Below are positions 16,070 to 25,845 of a stretch of 33,022 bases of DNA, in pieces. The stretch's first letter is position 1, and each line of letters begins with the position of its first letter. This stretch comes from Caldibacillus thermoamylovorans. GTDB lineage: Bacteria > Bacillota > Bacilli > Bacillales > Caldibacillaceae. The DNA is taken from contig NZ_CCRF01000042.1 of NCBI RefSeq assembly GCF_000751775.1, positions 1 through 33,022 on the forward strand, written 5' to 3'. Below the pieces are notes generated by a model. The model was not told the origin of the DNA. It saw only the letters and a list, made by a program, of their open reading frames with translations, and made no database searches. A program made the position numbers and the translations under genes.

Positions 16070-16995
16070 TTTATACATTAACAATGAACCCGTCAATAGA
16101 CTATATCGTACATGTCAAAAACGTTCAACTTGGCGAACTAAACCGAATGGAGGCGGATTTTAAATTCCCGGGAGGAAAGGGAATAAACGTATCCAGGATT
16201 TTGCATGAATTAATGACAGAAACGATCGCCCTTGGTTTTATTGGTGGTTTTACCGGTGATTTTATTGAAAATTGGTTAAAAAATGAAGGAGTAAATACTG
16301 ATTTTACACGCGTTGTCGGAGATACAAGAATCAACATAAAATTAAAATCGGATGTTGAAACCGAAATCAACGGAATTGGTCCAAAAATATCCGCTGAAGA
16401 AGCAAATGCTTTATTAAATAAGCTTAGTCAAATTTCGAATGAAGATATAGTCGTATTGTCCGGAAGTAAACCGCCTTCTTTATCTGAAGATTTTTATCAT
16501 AAAGTGGCAAAACGAACCAAAGAGAAAGGTGCAGAATTTGTCATCGATACAACAAGTAATGAATTGAAGACGATTTTGCCTTTCCGTCCATTACTAGTAA
16601 AACCGAATTTAGAAGAATTGGAAGCCATTTTTGATATTAAAATGAATGGTCTGGATGATGTAATAACATACGGAAAAAAATTACTTGAATTAGGTGCCCA
16701 AAACGTCATTGTTTCAATGGGTGGCAACGGAGCATTGTTATTCACCGATGTAGATGTATACCAAGGAATCAATCCAAAAGGAACCGTGAAAAATTCGGTA
16801 GGAGCGGGTGATTCTTTAATAGCCGGTTTCATTAGCCGCTACGTCGAAACAAAAGACGTTGTTTCCGCTTTTCAATTAGGTATTGCCTCAGGTAGTGCAA
16901 CCGCTTTCTCAAGTGATTTGGCAAAAAGAAACGAGATTTTATCCTTAGTAAAAAAAGTTGGAATTAAACGTCTTGATTCAACAAACCCATATTAA
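16066..16995 (+). CDS. fruK: 1-phosphofructokinase
   Basis: This 309-residue PfkB-family kinase converts fructose-1-phosphate, the product of FruA uptake, to fructose-1,6-bisphosphate with ATP. The PfkB N-terminal motif GGKGINVSRIL (37-46) and the catalytic region NSVGAGDSLIAGF with base Asp249 are intact, as is the anion-hole GAGD. LSGSKPP (131-137) is typical of FruK and LacC. ATG overlaps the restored fruR stop by four bases and follows TTGGAGG. FruA begins 16 bases downstream. It probably belongs to a fruR-fruK-fruA operon induced by fructose-1-P. Confidence 0.95.
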   Translation: MIYTLTMNPSIDYIVHVKNVQLGELNRMEADFKFPGGKGINVSRILHELMTETIALGFIGGFTGDFIENWLKNEGVNTDFTRVVGDTRINIKLKSDVETEINGIGPKISAEEANALLNKLSQISNEDIVVLSGSKPPSLSEDFYHKVAKRTKEKGAEFVIDTTSNELKTILPFRPLLVKPNLEELEAIFDIKMNGLDDVITYGKKLLELGAQNVIVSMGGNGALLFTDVDVYQGINPKGTVKNSVGAGDSLIAGFISRYVETKDVVSAFQLGIASGSATAFSSDLAKRNEILSLVKKVGIKRLDSTNPY

Positions 16996-17011
16996 GATGA
17001 GGTGAATAGTA

Positions 17012-18874
17012 ATGAAAGTAACCGAATTATTAAGAAAAGATATTATGCTTATGGATTTGCAATCAACTACCAAAAATGAGGTTATTGATGAAATGATTGC
17101 AAGTCTTGAAAAACACCATGTCATAAATAACGCTGACCAATTTAAGGAAGCAATTTTAAAAAGGGAAGAACAAGCTACAACAGGCCTTGGTAATGGGATT
17201 GCTATGCCTCATGCCAAAACGGTAGCCGTAAATGAAGCAACCGTCCTGTTTGCCAAAAGTAACAAAGGAGTCGATTATGAATCATTGGATGGGGAACCGA
17301 CATACCTATTCTTTATGATTGCTGTTCCGGATGGTCTATATGATACACATCTGCAAGCATTAGCAGCTCTTTCCCGCTCATTACTGGATGAAAAATTTAT
17401 TGAAGGATTAAAGTCTGCAAAAACGCCGGATGAAGTCGTTAATATCTTCCGAAAGAGAGAAGAAGAAAGTGAAGAAAAGGAAGTAAACGTACAAGCGGAT
17501 ACAAGTGAAAAACCGTTTATTGTGGCTGTAACGGCTTGTCCGACGGGAATTGCTCACACTTACATGGCTGAAGAGGCGTTAAAGAAAAAAGCAGCTGAAA
17601 TGAATGTGGACATTCGTGTCGAGACAAATGGTTCGGAAGGTGTAAAAAATCGTTTAACAGATGATGAAATTCGGCGAGCAAAAGGAGTTATTGTTGCCGC
17701 CGATAAAAAAGTTGAAATGTCCCGTTTTAATGGTAAACCGCTTTTAGAGAGACCGGTAAGTGAAGGTATTAACAAACCGGAAGAATTAATCTCAAAAGTA
17801 ATCAAAGGTGATGCCCCGACCTTCCATGCTGAAAATGATGATAGACAAAAAGAAGAACCGTCCAATACTTCTGTATGGGGAAAAATTTACAAAGACTTAA
17901 TGAATGGCGTTTCCCATATGCTTCCTTTCGTTGTCGGTGGCGGGATTTTGATGGCCATTTCCTTCCTGTTTGAAAGTACATTAGGTGATGATAGTGTAAC
18001 GTTTAAGTTTTTAAATACGATTGGCGGAAATGCCTTCAACTTCTTGATTCCAATTTTAGCCGGATATATTGCGATGAGTATCGGTGATCGTCCGGGATTA
18101 ATGCCCGGTATGGTCGGCGGTTTGATGGCAGTGAACAGCAATGCCGGATTCTTGGGCGGTTTGGCAGCAGGTTTCTTGGCAGGATATATTGTTGTATTCT
18201 TGAAAAAACTATTCCGCGGTATGCCAAGATCATTGGAAGGGTTAAAACCAATACTACTATATCCGATATTGAGCTTGTTCATTGTCGGTACGCTGATGTA
18301 TTTCATTATTGGCCCGATTTTCTCAAGTATTAATACGGCGGTTGTCGACTTCTTAAGTGATATGGGAACAGCCAATGCGGTATTATTAGGTGCCTTACTT
18401 GGCGGAATGATGTCAATTGATATGGGTGGACCATTCAACAAAGCGGCATATACTTTCTCTATCGGTGTATTTACCGATACCGGCGACGGAAGTTTTATGG
18501 CTGCAGTTATGGCCGGCGGGATGATTCCACCACTGGCAATAGCCTTGGCAACTACCTTCTTTAAGAATAAATTTACGGATGAGGAAAGACGTTCCGGTTT
18601 GTCTAATTATTTACTCGGAATATCCTTTATTACTGAAGGGGCAATTCCGTTTGCGGCTTCTGATCCGTTACGTATTATCGGTTCATCCATTGTTGGTTCT
18701 GCGATTGCCGGCGGGCTAACTCAGCTTTGGAATACGGCTATTCCGGCACCACATGGAGGAATTTTCGTCATTGCCCTTGCTGAAAGACCATTTATGTTCT
18801 TGATAGCCTTACTTATTGGTACAGTCATCACCGGTTTACTCATTGGCTTTTGGCGAAAACCGGTAAAACAATAG
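17012..18874 (+). CDS. fruA: PTS fructose transporter, EIIABC
   Basis: This 620-residue membrane protein imports fructose and phosphorylates it to fructose-1-phosphate. Domains in order: EIIA (about 1-148) with phospho-accepting His67 in GIAMPHAKT; EIIB (about 168-265) with Cys176 in VTACPTGIAHTYMAEEAL; and EIIC (about 290-620) with many membrane helices, including GGVSH-like NGVSHMLPFVVGGGILMA and the substrate region SFITEGAIPFAASDP. The A-B-C order and length match B. subtilis FruA. ATG follows GATGAGGTGA, 16 bases after fruK. A terminator follows at 18897-18931. Confidence 0.95.
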   Translation: MKVTELLRKDIMLMDLQSTTKNEVIDEMIASLEKHHVINNADQFKEAILKREEQATTGLGNGIAMPHAKTVAVNEATVLFAKSNKGVDYESLDGEPTYLFFMIAVPDGLYDTHLQALAALSRSLLDEKFIEGLKSAKTPDEVVNIFRKREEESEEKEVNVQADTSEKPFIVAVTACPTGIAHTYMAEEALKKKAAEMNVDIRVETNGSEGVKNRLTDDEIRRAKGVIVAADKKVEMSRFNGKPLLERPVSEGINKPEELISKVIKGDAPTFHAENDDRQKEEPSNTSVWGKIYKDLMNGVSHMLPFVVGGGILMAISFLFESTLGDDSVTFKFLNTIGGNAFNFLIPILAGYIAMSIGDRPGLMPGMVGGLMAVNSNAGFLGGLAAGFLAGYIVVFLKKLFRGMPRSLEGLKPILLYPILSLFIVGTLMYFIIGPIFSSINTAVVDFLSDMGTANAVLLGALLGGMMSIDMGGPFNKAAYTFSIGVFTDTGDGSFMAAVMAGGMIPPLAIALATTFFKNKFTDEERRSGLSNYLLGISFITEGAIPFAASDPLRIIGSSIVGSAIAGGLTQLWNTAIPAPHGGIFVIALAERPFMFLIALLIGTVITGLLIGFWRKPVKQ

Positions 18875-18896
18875 GATATATAATGATGCTATTTTC

Positions 18897-18931
18897 GGCT
18901 CCTTAGGCACTTGTCTAAGGGGCCTTTTTTT
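18897..18931 (+). terminator. Rho-independent terminator of the fru operon
   Basis: GGCTCCTTA pairs with TAAGGGGCC (one G-U), followed by seven T residues. Confidence 0.9.
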
Positions 18932-19028
18932 ACGTCAACTATTCACGTATAAAATGAAAATTTTAACAACATAATGATGGATAAGTAAAAATTATTTTGT
19001 TGGTAAAAATATGAAAAGGAGAATGATT

Positions 19029-19445
19029 ATGTCAGGTCCAGGTTTGAAACATGCAGATAGTCATTCAGCAATTCATGAAGCAGCATTGGAGGAGGCAAAG
19101 GAGCTAAACAACATTCTAGCTAGATTAGTAAAAGCGGGACAAACTGAAAAGGCATTGCAGACAGCCTATATTGCAGTAGAACATTGGGAAACTCGTACAC
19201 TCAGACATGCTCAGGCAGAAGAGGAAGGATTATATAAAGAACTAGCAGAGGAACATCCTGAATTGAAGGATGCAATCACAGCTTTAGTTCGCGACCATAA
19301 TACAATGCGGTACTTGGTCAAACAAATTAAGCAAACACTTGAAACAGATGGATTTACTGAAGAAGTATTGCAACAATTCCATGCATTAGTTCATGTTGAT
19401 GCTTACCATAATTTTGAGGAAGAAAAAATATTGCCTCACCATTAA
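19029..19445 (+). CDS. Hemerythrin-like (HHE domain) protein
   Basis: This 138-residue four-helix protein has His and acidic residues spaced as in hemerythrin-like domains: His52 and His60 with Glu64 nearby, His90, then His123 or His127 with Glu130 or Glu131. Such proteins bind a di-iron centre and sense or carry O2 or NO, or protect against them. I start at ATG 19029 (MSGPGLKHAD) because AAGGAG lies 8 bases upstream; the ATG at 19011 precedes this site. It appears to be the first gene of the operon leading into narG, so a role in protecting or tuning nitrate respiration is a reasonable inference. No FNR site was recognised in the short upstream region. Confidence 0.8.
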   Translation: MSGPGLKHADSHSAIHEAALEEAKELNNILARLVKAGQTEKALQTAYIAVEHWETRTLRHAQAEEEGLYKELAEEHPELKDAITALVRDHNTMRYLVKQIKQTLETDGFTEEVLQQFHALVHVDAYHNFEEEKILPHH

Positions 19446-19461
19446 ATTCGGAGTTGAGAAT

Positions 19462-19770
19462 ATGTCAAACGGAGAGCAACCTATATTTCTTTACAAAATA
19501 TCCCCTAAACTATATCGATATATCATTACAGAATTAGAAACTAATTTCCATATTCAACCCTATGATGTTCAATTGGAAGCGATTAATAAAGATGAAGGCA
19601 TAAAATTAATTGTCCGGTTTGGAGAAAATTTCAACCACAGCTCTGAACAATTTTTTTCTAATGAGCAATTAGAAAATGAAAAACTTGCACTGAAAGAATT
19701 TATCGCTAAAACGGGAGGACAATGTATTCAAGTTTTGAAAGATGATTATTTTAATAAGATGACGCCATGA
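19462..19770 (+). CDS. Small protein of unknown function in the nar operon
   Basis: I do not recognise this 102-residue protein. It is soluble, with alternating polar and hydrophobic stretches. The sequence LYRYIITELETNFHIQPYDVQLEAI suggests a helix and strands, and the C-terminal half is helical and acidic (SNEQLENEKLALKEFIAK). It has a single cysteine (GGQCIQVL). The start ATG 19462 follows CGGAGTTGAG; the open frame upstream runs into the hemerythrin gene in another frame and is not used. It lies 16 bases after the hemerythrin gene and 23 bases before the next gene, so it belongs to the operon. Confidence 0.65.
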   Translation: MSNGEQPIFLYKISPKLYRYIITELETNFHIQPYDVQLEAINKDEGIKLIVRFGENFNHSSEQFFSNEQLENEKLALKEFIAKTGGQCIQVLKDDYFNKMTP

Positions 19771-19793
19771 TTCTGCCTTAAGGAGGTTATAAA

Positions 19794-20081
19794 TTGTTTA
19801 TATTTGAACAGGAAGCAGATTTCGTTCAAGATCGTGAAGACCTTTTGTATGTATTACAACTTCGGTTTGGTGAAATTGCTCCGGGAATCATCGAAGCAAT
19901 CTATCAAATCAGTGATTTACATACTTTGGAGCGACTTATTTTAATCGCTGCTAATGCCCCAACTTTTAAAATATTTCTGGAAGAGTTGGAAGCAGGAAAT
20001 GAAAGCTTTCGGATTGTTGGAAATCGTTTTAATCCGATTGACCCAGCTATGGAAGGGGGAAATCATTATGGTAAAGCGTAA
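19794..20081 (+). CDS. Small protein of unknown function directly upstream of narG
   Basis: This 95-residue protein starts at TTG with a strong AAGGAGG eight bases upstream. The central part (LQLRFGEIAPGIIEAIYQIS, then DLHTLERLILIAANAPTFKIFLEEL) looks like the short helical module found at the end of DUF4351 proteins. That likeness is from memory and is not a firm assignment. There is no membrane segment or metal motif. Its end overlaps the narG start by 14 bases, so translation is probably coupled to narG. A regulatory or assembly role in nitrate respiration is only a guess from position. Confidence 0.65.
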   Translation: MFIFEQEADFVQDREDLLYVLQLRFGEIAPGIIEAIYQISDLHTLERLILIAANAPTFKIFLEELEAGNESFRIVGNRFNPIDPAMEGGNHYGKA

Positions 20082-23000
20082 AAATAAATTATTAGATTCT
20101 CTTAAATATATAAAACGTGGCAAGATCATAAATGACGGGTGGACTGAAGAAAGCCCGCGTCCACGGGATACGGAAGAAATTTACCGACGTCGTTGGCAGC
20201 ATGATAAAATCGTCCGTTCGACCCACGGTGTCAATTGTACCGGTTCATGCAGTTGGAAAATATATGTGAAAGACGGAATTATTACTTCTGAAACACAACA
20301 AACGGATTATCCTTCAACGGGAGACGATTTTCCGGAATATGAGCCAAGAGGTTGTCCGCGGGGCGCAACCTTTTCATGGTATACGTACAGTCCGGCCAGG
20401 GTGAAATATCCATACATTCGTTCCGATCTATATGAATTATGGAAGGCGGAAAGATCTGTCGAGGAAAACCCGATTCAAGCTTGGAAGAATATTGTCACGG
20501 ACCCGGAGAAAAGAAACAAGTATGTGAAAGCTCGCGGAAAAGGCGGCTTCGTACGAGCAAACTGGCAAGAACTTTGTGAACTGATTGCAAGCTCAGTTAT
20601 TTATACGATAAAAAAATACGGACCCGATCGAGTAGCCGGTTTTAGTCCAATTCCGGCCATGTCAATGGTAAGTTATGCGGGTGGTGCTCGCTTTCTGTCA
20701 TTAATCGGTGGTACAATATTAAGTTTCTATGATTGGTATGCCGATCTTCCCCCTGCGTCGCCACAAGTTTGGGGAGAGCAGACCGATGTCCCGGAAAGTG
20801 CGGATTGGTATAATGCTAAATATTTTATTATTTGGGGAACAAATTTACCACAAACAAGAACACCTGATGCCCATTTTATGGTGGAAGCAAGGTATAACGG
20901 GACAAAAGTGGTCGGAATCAGTCCGGATTATGCCGAATACGACAAGTTTGCCGATATTTGGCTCCCGGCCCGGGCAGGTACAGATGGAGCGTTAGCCATG
21001 GCGATGACCCATGTAATTTTAAATGAATTTTATGTCAAACAACAAGTCCCTTATTTTATTAACTACGCCAAAAAATATACCGATTTACCATTTTTAGTCA
21101 CTATAAAACAAAACGGAAGCGATTATCGAACAGATACTTTTTTACGGGCAAAAGATTTGGGCGATAAACAAAATTTAGCAGAATGGAAGACAGTGGTATG
21201 GGATGAAAATACGAATAAACCGGAAATCCCTAACGGAAGTATAGGTTTTCGTTGGGATGGAGATAGCAAATGGAATCTTAACTTGACGAAAGAGAACGGG
21301 AAGGAAATCAATCCTTTATTAAGTTTCCTTAATCAATCCGATGAGGTTATTGAAGTTACATTTCCTTATTTTGCTGAAGAAGAAGGCGGTGTCATTCGCC
21401 GCGGTGTTCCGGTTAAACATGTAAAAGATGCGGATGGGCACATTTTAAAAGTGACGACAGTTTTTGATTTAATGATGGCCCATGTTGGTGTTAATAGAAG
21501 TCTTTCGGGTGAATATCCTGAAGATTATCATGACCCTCTTCCATATACACCAGCATGGCAAGAAGAAATTACCGGGGTACATCGAAATCATGTGATTCAA
21601 GTTGCTAAGGAATTTGCCGATAATGCTGCGAGGACTGAAGGAAAGTCAATGATTGCCATGGGGGGAGGAACAAATCATTGGCATCACAGTGATCAAATCT
21701 ATCGTGCCATTTTAAATCTAGTCTTATTGACCGGTTCTCAAGGAGTAAACGGTGGCGGATGGGCTCATTATGTCGGTCAGGAAAAAGTACGCCCTTCAGA
21801 AGGTTGGAATGTTGTTTCATTCGCCGGTGATTGGGGAGTGCCATCTAGGCTACAAAACGGAACCTCGTTTTTTTACTTTGCAACTGAGCAATTCCGCTAT
21901 GAAACAAAGGAAAATATGAAACAAAATCGGTGGAATGGTAAATACACATATATGCACCCGGCTGATATCAATGCAATTTCTGCGAGACTTGGTTGGTTGC
22001 CGTCATTCCCACAATTTTCCCAAAACTCTATCGATATTGTGAAAGAAATTAAGGAAAATGGTGCAAAAACTGAACAGGAAATAATTGAAAATGTCGTTCA
22101 AAAAATAAAAGCTGGAGAGATTGATTGGGCGATTGAAAACCCTGATGATCCTCGTAATTTCCCGCGTGTCTTTTTCAATTGGCGATCCAATTTACTTGGT
22201 GATAGCGGAAAAGGCCATGAATATTTTGTAAAACATTTTATTGGCGCGGATAATGCAGTATTGACCGAACCAAAAAATTGTTGGCAACCGGAAACCGTTA
22301 ATATTTCGGAAGATGCACCTGAAGGAAAAGCTGATTTATTTGTCAGTATCGATTTCCGCATGACAAGTTCCGGATTATTTTCCGATATTGTATTACCCAC
22401 TGCAACCTGGTATGAAAAATACGATATCAGCAGTACGGATATGCACCCGTTTATTCATCCGTTTAATGCCGCTATCAGTCCGCCGTGGCAAGCAAAAAGC
22501 GATTGGGATACGTTCAGAGAAATTGCTAAAGTCTTCTCTGAACTTGCAAAGCGCTATTTACCGGAAACGGAAGAGTTGTTAATGAGACCGCTGGGACACG
22601 ATTCCCCAGATGAAATTGCCCAAGCCTACGGAAAAATAAAAGATTGGCGAAAAGGGGAAGTTGAGGCAATTCCGGGAAAAACAATGCCACATTTGAAAGT
22701 AGTAAAACGTGATTACTCGAATGTTTTCCATATGATGACATCAATCGGCCAGGAAATTAAGAAAGGTTACGGTGGCAAAGGGGTCATTATACCTGGTGAC
22801 AAAGTATACGAGGAACTGAAAGATCGATTAGGCATAAATAATCGTGAAGGAATCGGTAAAGGTCATCCGGATTTATATACAGACCAAAAAGCAATTAACG
22901 CCATTTTATTAATGTCCGGTGCAACGAACGGAAAACGGGCTGTAGAAGGATGGAAATCGTTAGAGAAGAAAACAGGACAAAAATTAGCGGAGATTGCCCT

Positions 23001-23748
23001 ACCGAGAGAGGAAGAAGATTTTACACTGGATGCGCTAACAATCCAACCGCGAACATCGATTTCTACACCGATTTGGAGCGGGTTGGAAAAAGAGAATAGA
23101 AGATATTCGCCTTTTACCGTCAATACGGAATATAACATCCCTTGGAGGACACTGACGGGACGACAAAGTTTTTATCTTGATCATGAGATGATTCTCGACT
23201 GCGGGGAGGCACTGCCAATCTACTTACCACCGCTTGCGAAAGCACCTTTTACGAAAAAGGAAAAGGGGGTACCGGATAACGGTAAATCGATTACATTACG
23301 GTATTTAACTCCTCACCAAAAGTGGGGGATCCATACGATGTTTACCGAAGCAACACCGATGGTTCAGTTATTCCGAGGCTGGCAGGTTGTTTGGATAAAT
23401 GAAGAAGATGCAGCTTCGATTGGGATAAAAGATAATGATTATATTGAGGTATATAACCGAAATGGTGTTGTTGTTGCCCGGGCAGTTGTTACTTATCGGA
23501 TACCAAAAGGGATGTGTTATATGTACCATGCCCAAGACCGGACAATGGGGGTTCCGGGAACAGAAATTAACAAAAAACGTGGCGGGACTCACAACAGTAT
23601 AACAAGGGTCACTTTAAAACCAACCCATATGATTGGCGGATACTCACAATTAAGTTATGGTTTCAATTACTACGGACCGACCGGCCATCAACGTGACACG
23701 ATGGCAATAGTCAGACCATTGAAGGAGGTTAACTGGCTTGAGAATTAA
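20068..23748 (+). CDS. narG: Respiratory nitrate reductase, alpha subunit
   Basis: This 1226-residue molybdenum subunit reduces nitrate to nitrite on the cytoplasmic face of the membrane. The N-terminal FS0 [4Fe-4S] ligands are His53, Cys57, Cys61 and Cys96 (HGVNCTGSC...RGCPRG), and the Mo ligand Asp226 lies in YDWYADLPPASPQVWGEQTD. Both are the signature of NarG-type enzymes. Further bis-MGD-binding segments (GGGTNHWHH, GGGWAHYVGQEKVRP) are intact, and so is the C-terminal beta-barrel domain. There is no twin-arginine signal, as expected for the cytoplasmic enzyme. ATG 20068 follows GGAAGGGGGA; the open frame starts earlier inside the upstream gene. It overlaps narH by 11 bases. Confidence 0.97.
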   Translation: MVKRKNKLLDSLKYIKRGKIINDGWTEESPRPRDTEEIYRRRWQHDKIVRSTHGVNCTGSCSWKIYVKDGIITSETQQTDYPSTGDDFPEYEPRGCPRGATFSWYTYSPARVKYPYIRSDLYELWKAERSVEENPIQAWKNIVTDPEKRNKYVKARGKGGFVRANWQELCELIASSVIYTIKKYGPDRVAGFSPIPAMSMVSYAGGARFLSLIGGTILSFYDWYADLPPASPQVWGEQTDVPESADWYNAKYFIIWGTNLPQTRTPDAHFMVEARYNGTKVVGISPDYAEYDKFADIWLPARAGTDGALAMAMTHVILNEFYVKQQVPYFINYAKKYTDLPFLVTIKQNGSDYRTDTFLRAKDLGDKQNLAEWKTVVWDENTNKPEIPNGSIGFRWDGDSKWNLNLTKENGKEINPLLSFLNQSDEVIEVTFPYFAEEEGGVIRRGVPVKHVKDADGHILKVTTVFDLMMAHVGVNRSLSGEYPEDYHDPLPYTPAWQEEITGVHRNHVIQVAKEFADNAARTEGKSMIAMGGGTNHWHHSDQIYRAILNLVLLTGSQGVNGGGWAHYVGQEKVRPSEGWNVVSFAGDWGVPSRLQNGTSFFYFATEQFRYETKENMKQNRWNGKYTYMHPADINAISARLGWLPSFPQFSQNSIDIVKEIKENGAKTEQEIIENVVQKIKAGEIDWAIENPDDPRNFPRVFFNWRSNLLGDSGKGHEYFVKHFIGADNAVLTEPKNCWQPETVNISEDAPEGKADLFVSIDFRMTSSGLFSDIVLPTATWYEKYDISSTDMHPFIHPFNAAISPPWQAKSDWDTFREIAKVFSELAKRYLPETEELLMRPLGHDSPDEIAQAYGKIKDWRKGEVEAIPGKTMPHLKVVKRDYSNVFHMMTSIGQEIKKGYGGKGVIIPGDKVYEELKDRLGINNREGIGKGHPDLYTDQKAINAILLMSGATNGKRAVEGWKSLEKKTGQKLAEIALPREEEDFTLDALTIQPRTSISTPIWSGLEKENRRYSPFTVNTEYNIPWRTLTGRQSFYLDHEMILDCGEALPIYLPPLAKAPFTKKEKGVPDNGKSITLRYLTPHQKWGIHTMFTEATPMVQLFRGWQVVWINEEDAASIGIKDNDYIEVYNRNGVVVARAVVTYRIPKGMCYMYHAQDRTMGVPGTEINKKRGGTHNSITRVTLKPTHMIGGYSQLSYGFNYYGPTGHQRDTMAIVRPLKEVNWLEN

Positions 23749-25246
23749 AGCACAAGTAGCAATGGTGATGCATCTCGATAAATGTATCGGCTGTCATACA
23801 TGCTCAGTCACATGTAAAACAACTTGGACAAACCGGCCCGGTACGGAATATATGTGGTTCAATAATGTTGAAACAAGACCGGGTATCGGTTATCCAAAAA
23901 GATGGGAAGATACAAAGCGATATAAGGGCGGCTGGGTATTAGAAAACGGGAAACTGAAATTGCGCGCCGGCGGTCCGATAACGAAACTGGCCAATATTTT
24001 TTATAACCCGAATATGGCAGAGTTGGAAGATTTCTATGAACCGTGGTCTTATGATTATGATAACTTAATCCATAGCCCCAAAAGAGAAAATCTTCCTGTT
24101 GCAAGGCCCTTTTCGCAAATAACCGGAAAATACATTGACAAACCGGAATGGGGCTCAAACTGGGATGATGATTTAGCAGGCGGCAGTGAAAATGTGAAGC
24201 GAGATCCAAATGTAGAAAAACTGCAAGAACATATTAAAACAGAATATGAAAAAACTTTTATGATGTACTTACCAAGGATTTGTGAACATTGTTTAAATCC
24301 GTCTTGTGTCGCATCTTGTCCGACAGGTGCTCTATATAAGCGTGATGAAGATGGGATTGTTTTAGTGGACCACGATGCATGCAGGGGTTGGCGTTTTTGT
24401 CAAAATGGCTGTCCCTATCATAAAGTCTACTATAATTGGAATACCCATAAAGCAGAAAAATGTAATTTCTGTTATCCGCGGACAGAGGCGGGGTTACCGA
24501 CTATTTGTTCTGAAACTTGTGTCGGTCGGATTCGCTATATCGGTGTTGTTTTATATGATGCTGATAAAGTAAAAGCGGCAGCATCAGTTGAAGATCCAAA
24601 AGAGTTATATAAGGCACAACTTGCATGTTTCCTAGATCCGTTTGACCCGGAAGTACAAGATCAGGCGAGAGAAGCGGGAATAACTGATCCATGGATTGAA
24701 GCGGCAAAGGAATCGCCAATCTATAAATTAGCAATCAAATGGAAAATTGCCTTGCCACTCCACCCGGAATACCGGACATTACCAATGGTTTGGTATGTGC
24801 CGCCTCTTAGTCCGATTATGAATCATATTACGAATGAGGATGAATTAAAAACAGACGGCTATATTCCGGCTGTTGATCAAATGCGTATTCCAATGGAGTA
24901 TTTGGCTTCGATTCTAGCTGCCGATGATGTGAAAGTAATTCGGAAAGTGTTATTAAAACTTACCGCCATGCGTGTATTTATGCGAGGAAAAACAGTTGGG
25001 GGTATCGATGAATTCCGTCAAAGTGAATTGTTAAAGGAAGCAGAAACTACTCCCGAAGAAGTGGTAGAAATGGCAAGATTATTAGGTGTTGCCAAATATA
25101 AAGAACGTTATGTCATCCCGACCGGACGCAGGGAAATGGATGATGACCTTTTTTATCAGCAAGGTGCCTGCAGTATAGAAGATTTGGCACCGAAAGAAGG
25201 AATGAATCCAAGATACGGTATGATGAAAGTGAGAGAGAATTTATGA
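23738..25246 (+). CDS. narH: Respiratory nitrate reductase, beta subunit
   Basis: This 502-residue subunit carries electrons from NarI to NarG through four iron-sulfur clusters. The first Cys group is Cys16, Cys19, Cys22 and Cys26 (DKCIGCHTCSVTC). The next groups are CEHCLNPSCVASCP, then CRGWRFCQNGCP, whose Trp marks the [3Fe-4S] cluster site in NarH, and KCNFC with CSETCVGR. The start is TTG 23738, with GAAGGAGG just upstream and inside narG. The last codons overlap narJ by four bases (ATGA). Length is normal for the family. Confidence 0.97.
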   Translation: MRIKAQVAMVMHLDKCIGCHTCSVTCKTTWTNRPGTEYMWFNNVETRPGIGYPKRWEDTKRYKGGWVLENGKLKLRAGGPITKLANIFYNPNMAELEDFYEPWSYDYDNLIHSPKRENLPVARPFSQITGKYIDKPEWGSNWDDDLAGGSENVKRDPNVEKLQEHIKTEYEKTFMMYLPRICEHCLNPSCVASCPTGALYKRDEDGIVLVDHDACRGWRFCQNGCPYHKVYYNWNTHKAEKCNFCYPRTEAGLPTICSETCVGRIRYIGVVLYDADKVKAAASVEDPKELYKAQLACFLDPFDPEVQDQAREAGITDPWIEAAKESPIYKLAIKWKIALPLHPEYRTLPMVWYVPPLSPIMNHITNEDELKTDGYIPAVDQMRIPMEYLASILAADDVKVIRKVLLKLTAMRVFMRGKTVGGIDEFRQSELLKEAETTPEEVVEMARLLGVAKYKERYVIPTGRREMDDDLFYQQGACSIEDLAPKEGMNPRYGMMKVRENL

Positions 25247-25845
25247 ATAATGAGAAACGTACCATTCTTGTCATTTCTGCCCGCCTATTGGATTACCCGG
25301 CGAATGGGATAAAGAATTTAATTAATGATATAGAAGAATTAGTAGAAAATTTAATTGCTAAGACAGATGTAAAGGAAGAGATTAGGCAAATGTACAAGCC
25401 TTTATCCGATTTCAATGATACAGAAATTCAAGAACTGTACGTTGAAACTTTCGATTTGAAAACGAAGCTTGGTCTTTATTTGACCGCTCATGAATTGGGT
25501 GACAGCAGTCGGCGAGGAGCCGCTTTAATTAAATTACAAAAAATAATCAACCAGTCCGGATTTGAACGGACCGGTGAGGAATTAGCAGACTATATCCCAA
25601 TGTTGCTGGAGTTTTTGGCAGTCGCTCCCGAAAATCATGAGACAAATCGTTTACAGAAAAGACTTGGTGTTGTCATCAACTATATGTTGGAAAATGTAAA
25701 TCAACAAAACCCGTATGGCGGAATCTTTAAAGTGTTAATGAAACATGTCTTCCCAACTCCAACAAAAGAAGAAATAGAGCAACTAGAGTTGGGAAGGGAA
25801 GAAGCAGATTTAGAAGAACTGCCATACCCGATCATGTATCAATGA
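25243..25845 (+). CDS. narJ: Nitrate reductase molybdenum cofactor assembly chaperone
   Basis: This 200-residue acidic, helical protein belongs to the NarJ/TorD family. NarJ binds apo-NarG, supports cofactor insertion and delays docking to NarI. The segment ELYVETFDLKTKLGLYLTAHELGDSSRRG is the conserved family core, with LADYIPMLLEFLA and a C-terminal EEADLEELPYP tail. ATG overlaps the narH stop. A perfect hairpin covers its stop codon (see 25822-25855). Confidence 0.93.
   Translation: MNNEKRTILVISARLLDYPANGIKNLINDIEELVENLIAKTDVKEEIRQMYKPLSDFNDTEIQELYVETFDLKTKLGLYLTAHELGDSSRRGAALIKLQKIINQSGFERTGEELADYIPMLLEFLAVAPENHETNRLQKRLGVVINYMLENVNQQNPYGGIFKVLMKHVFPTPTKEEIEQLELGREEADLEELPYPIMYQ

Noticed and set aside
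18932-19028. FNR site before the hemerythrin-nar operon
   Set aside because: I looked for TGTGA-N6-TCACA on both strands and found no acceptable match, although regulation by oxygen is expected.
19954-20067. Upstream extension of narG
   Set aside because: It lies in another frame of the preceding gene; ATG 20068 has a strong ribosome binding site and the normal NarG N-terminus.
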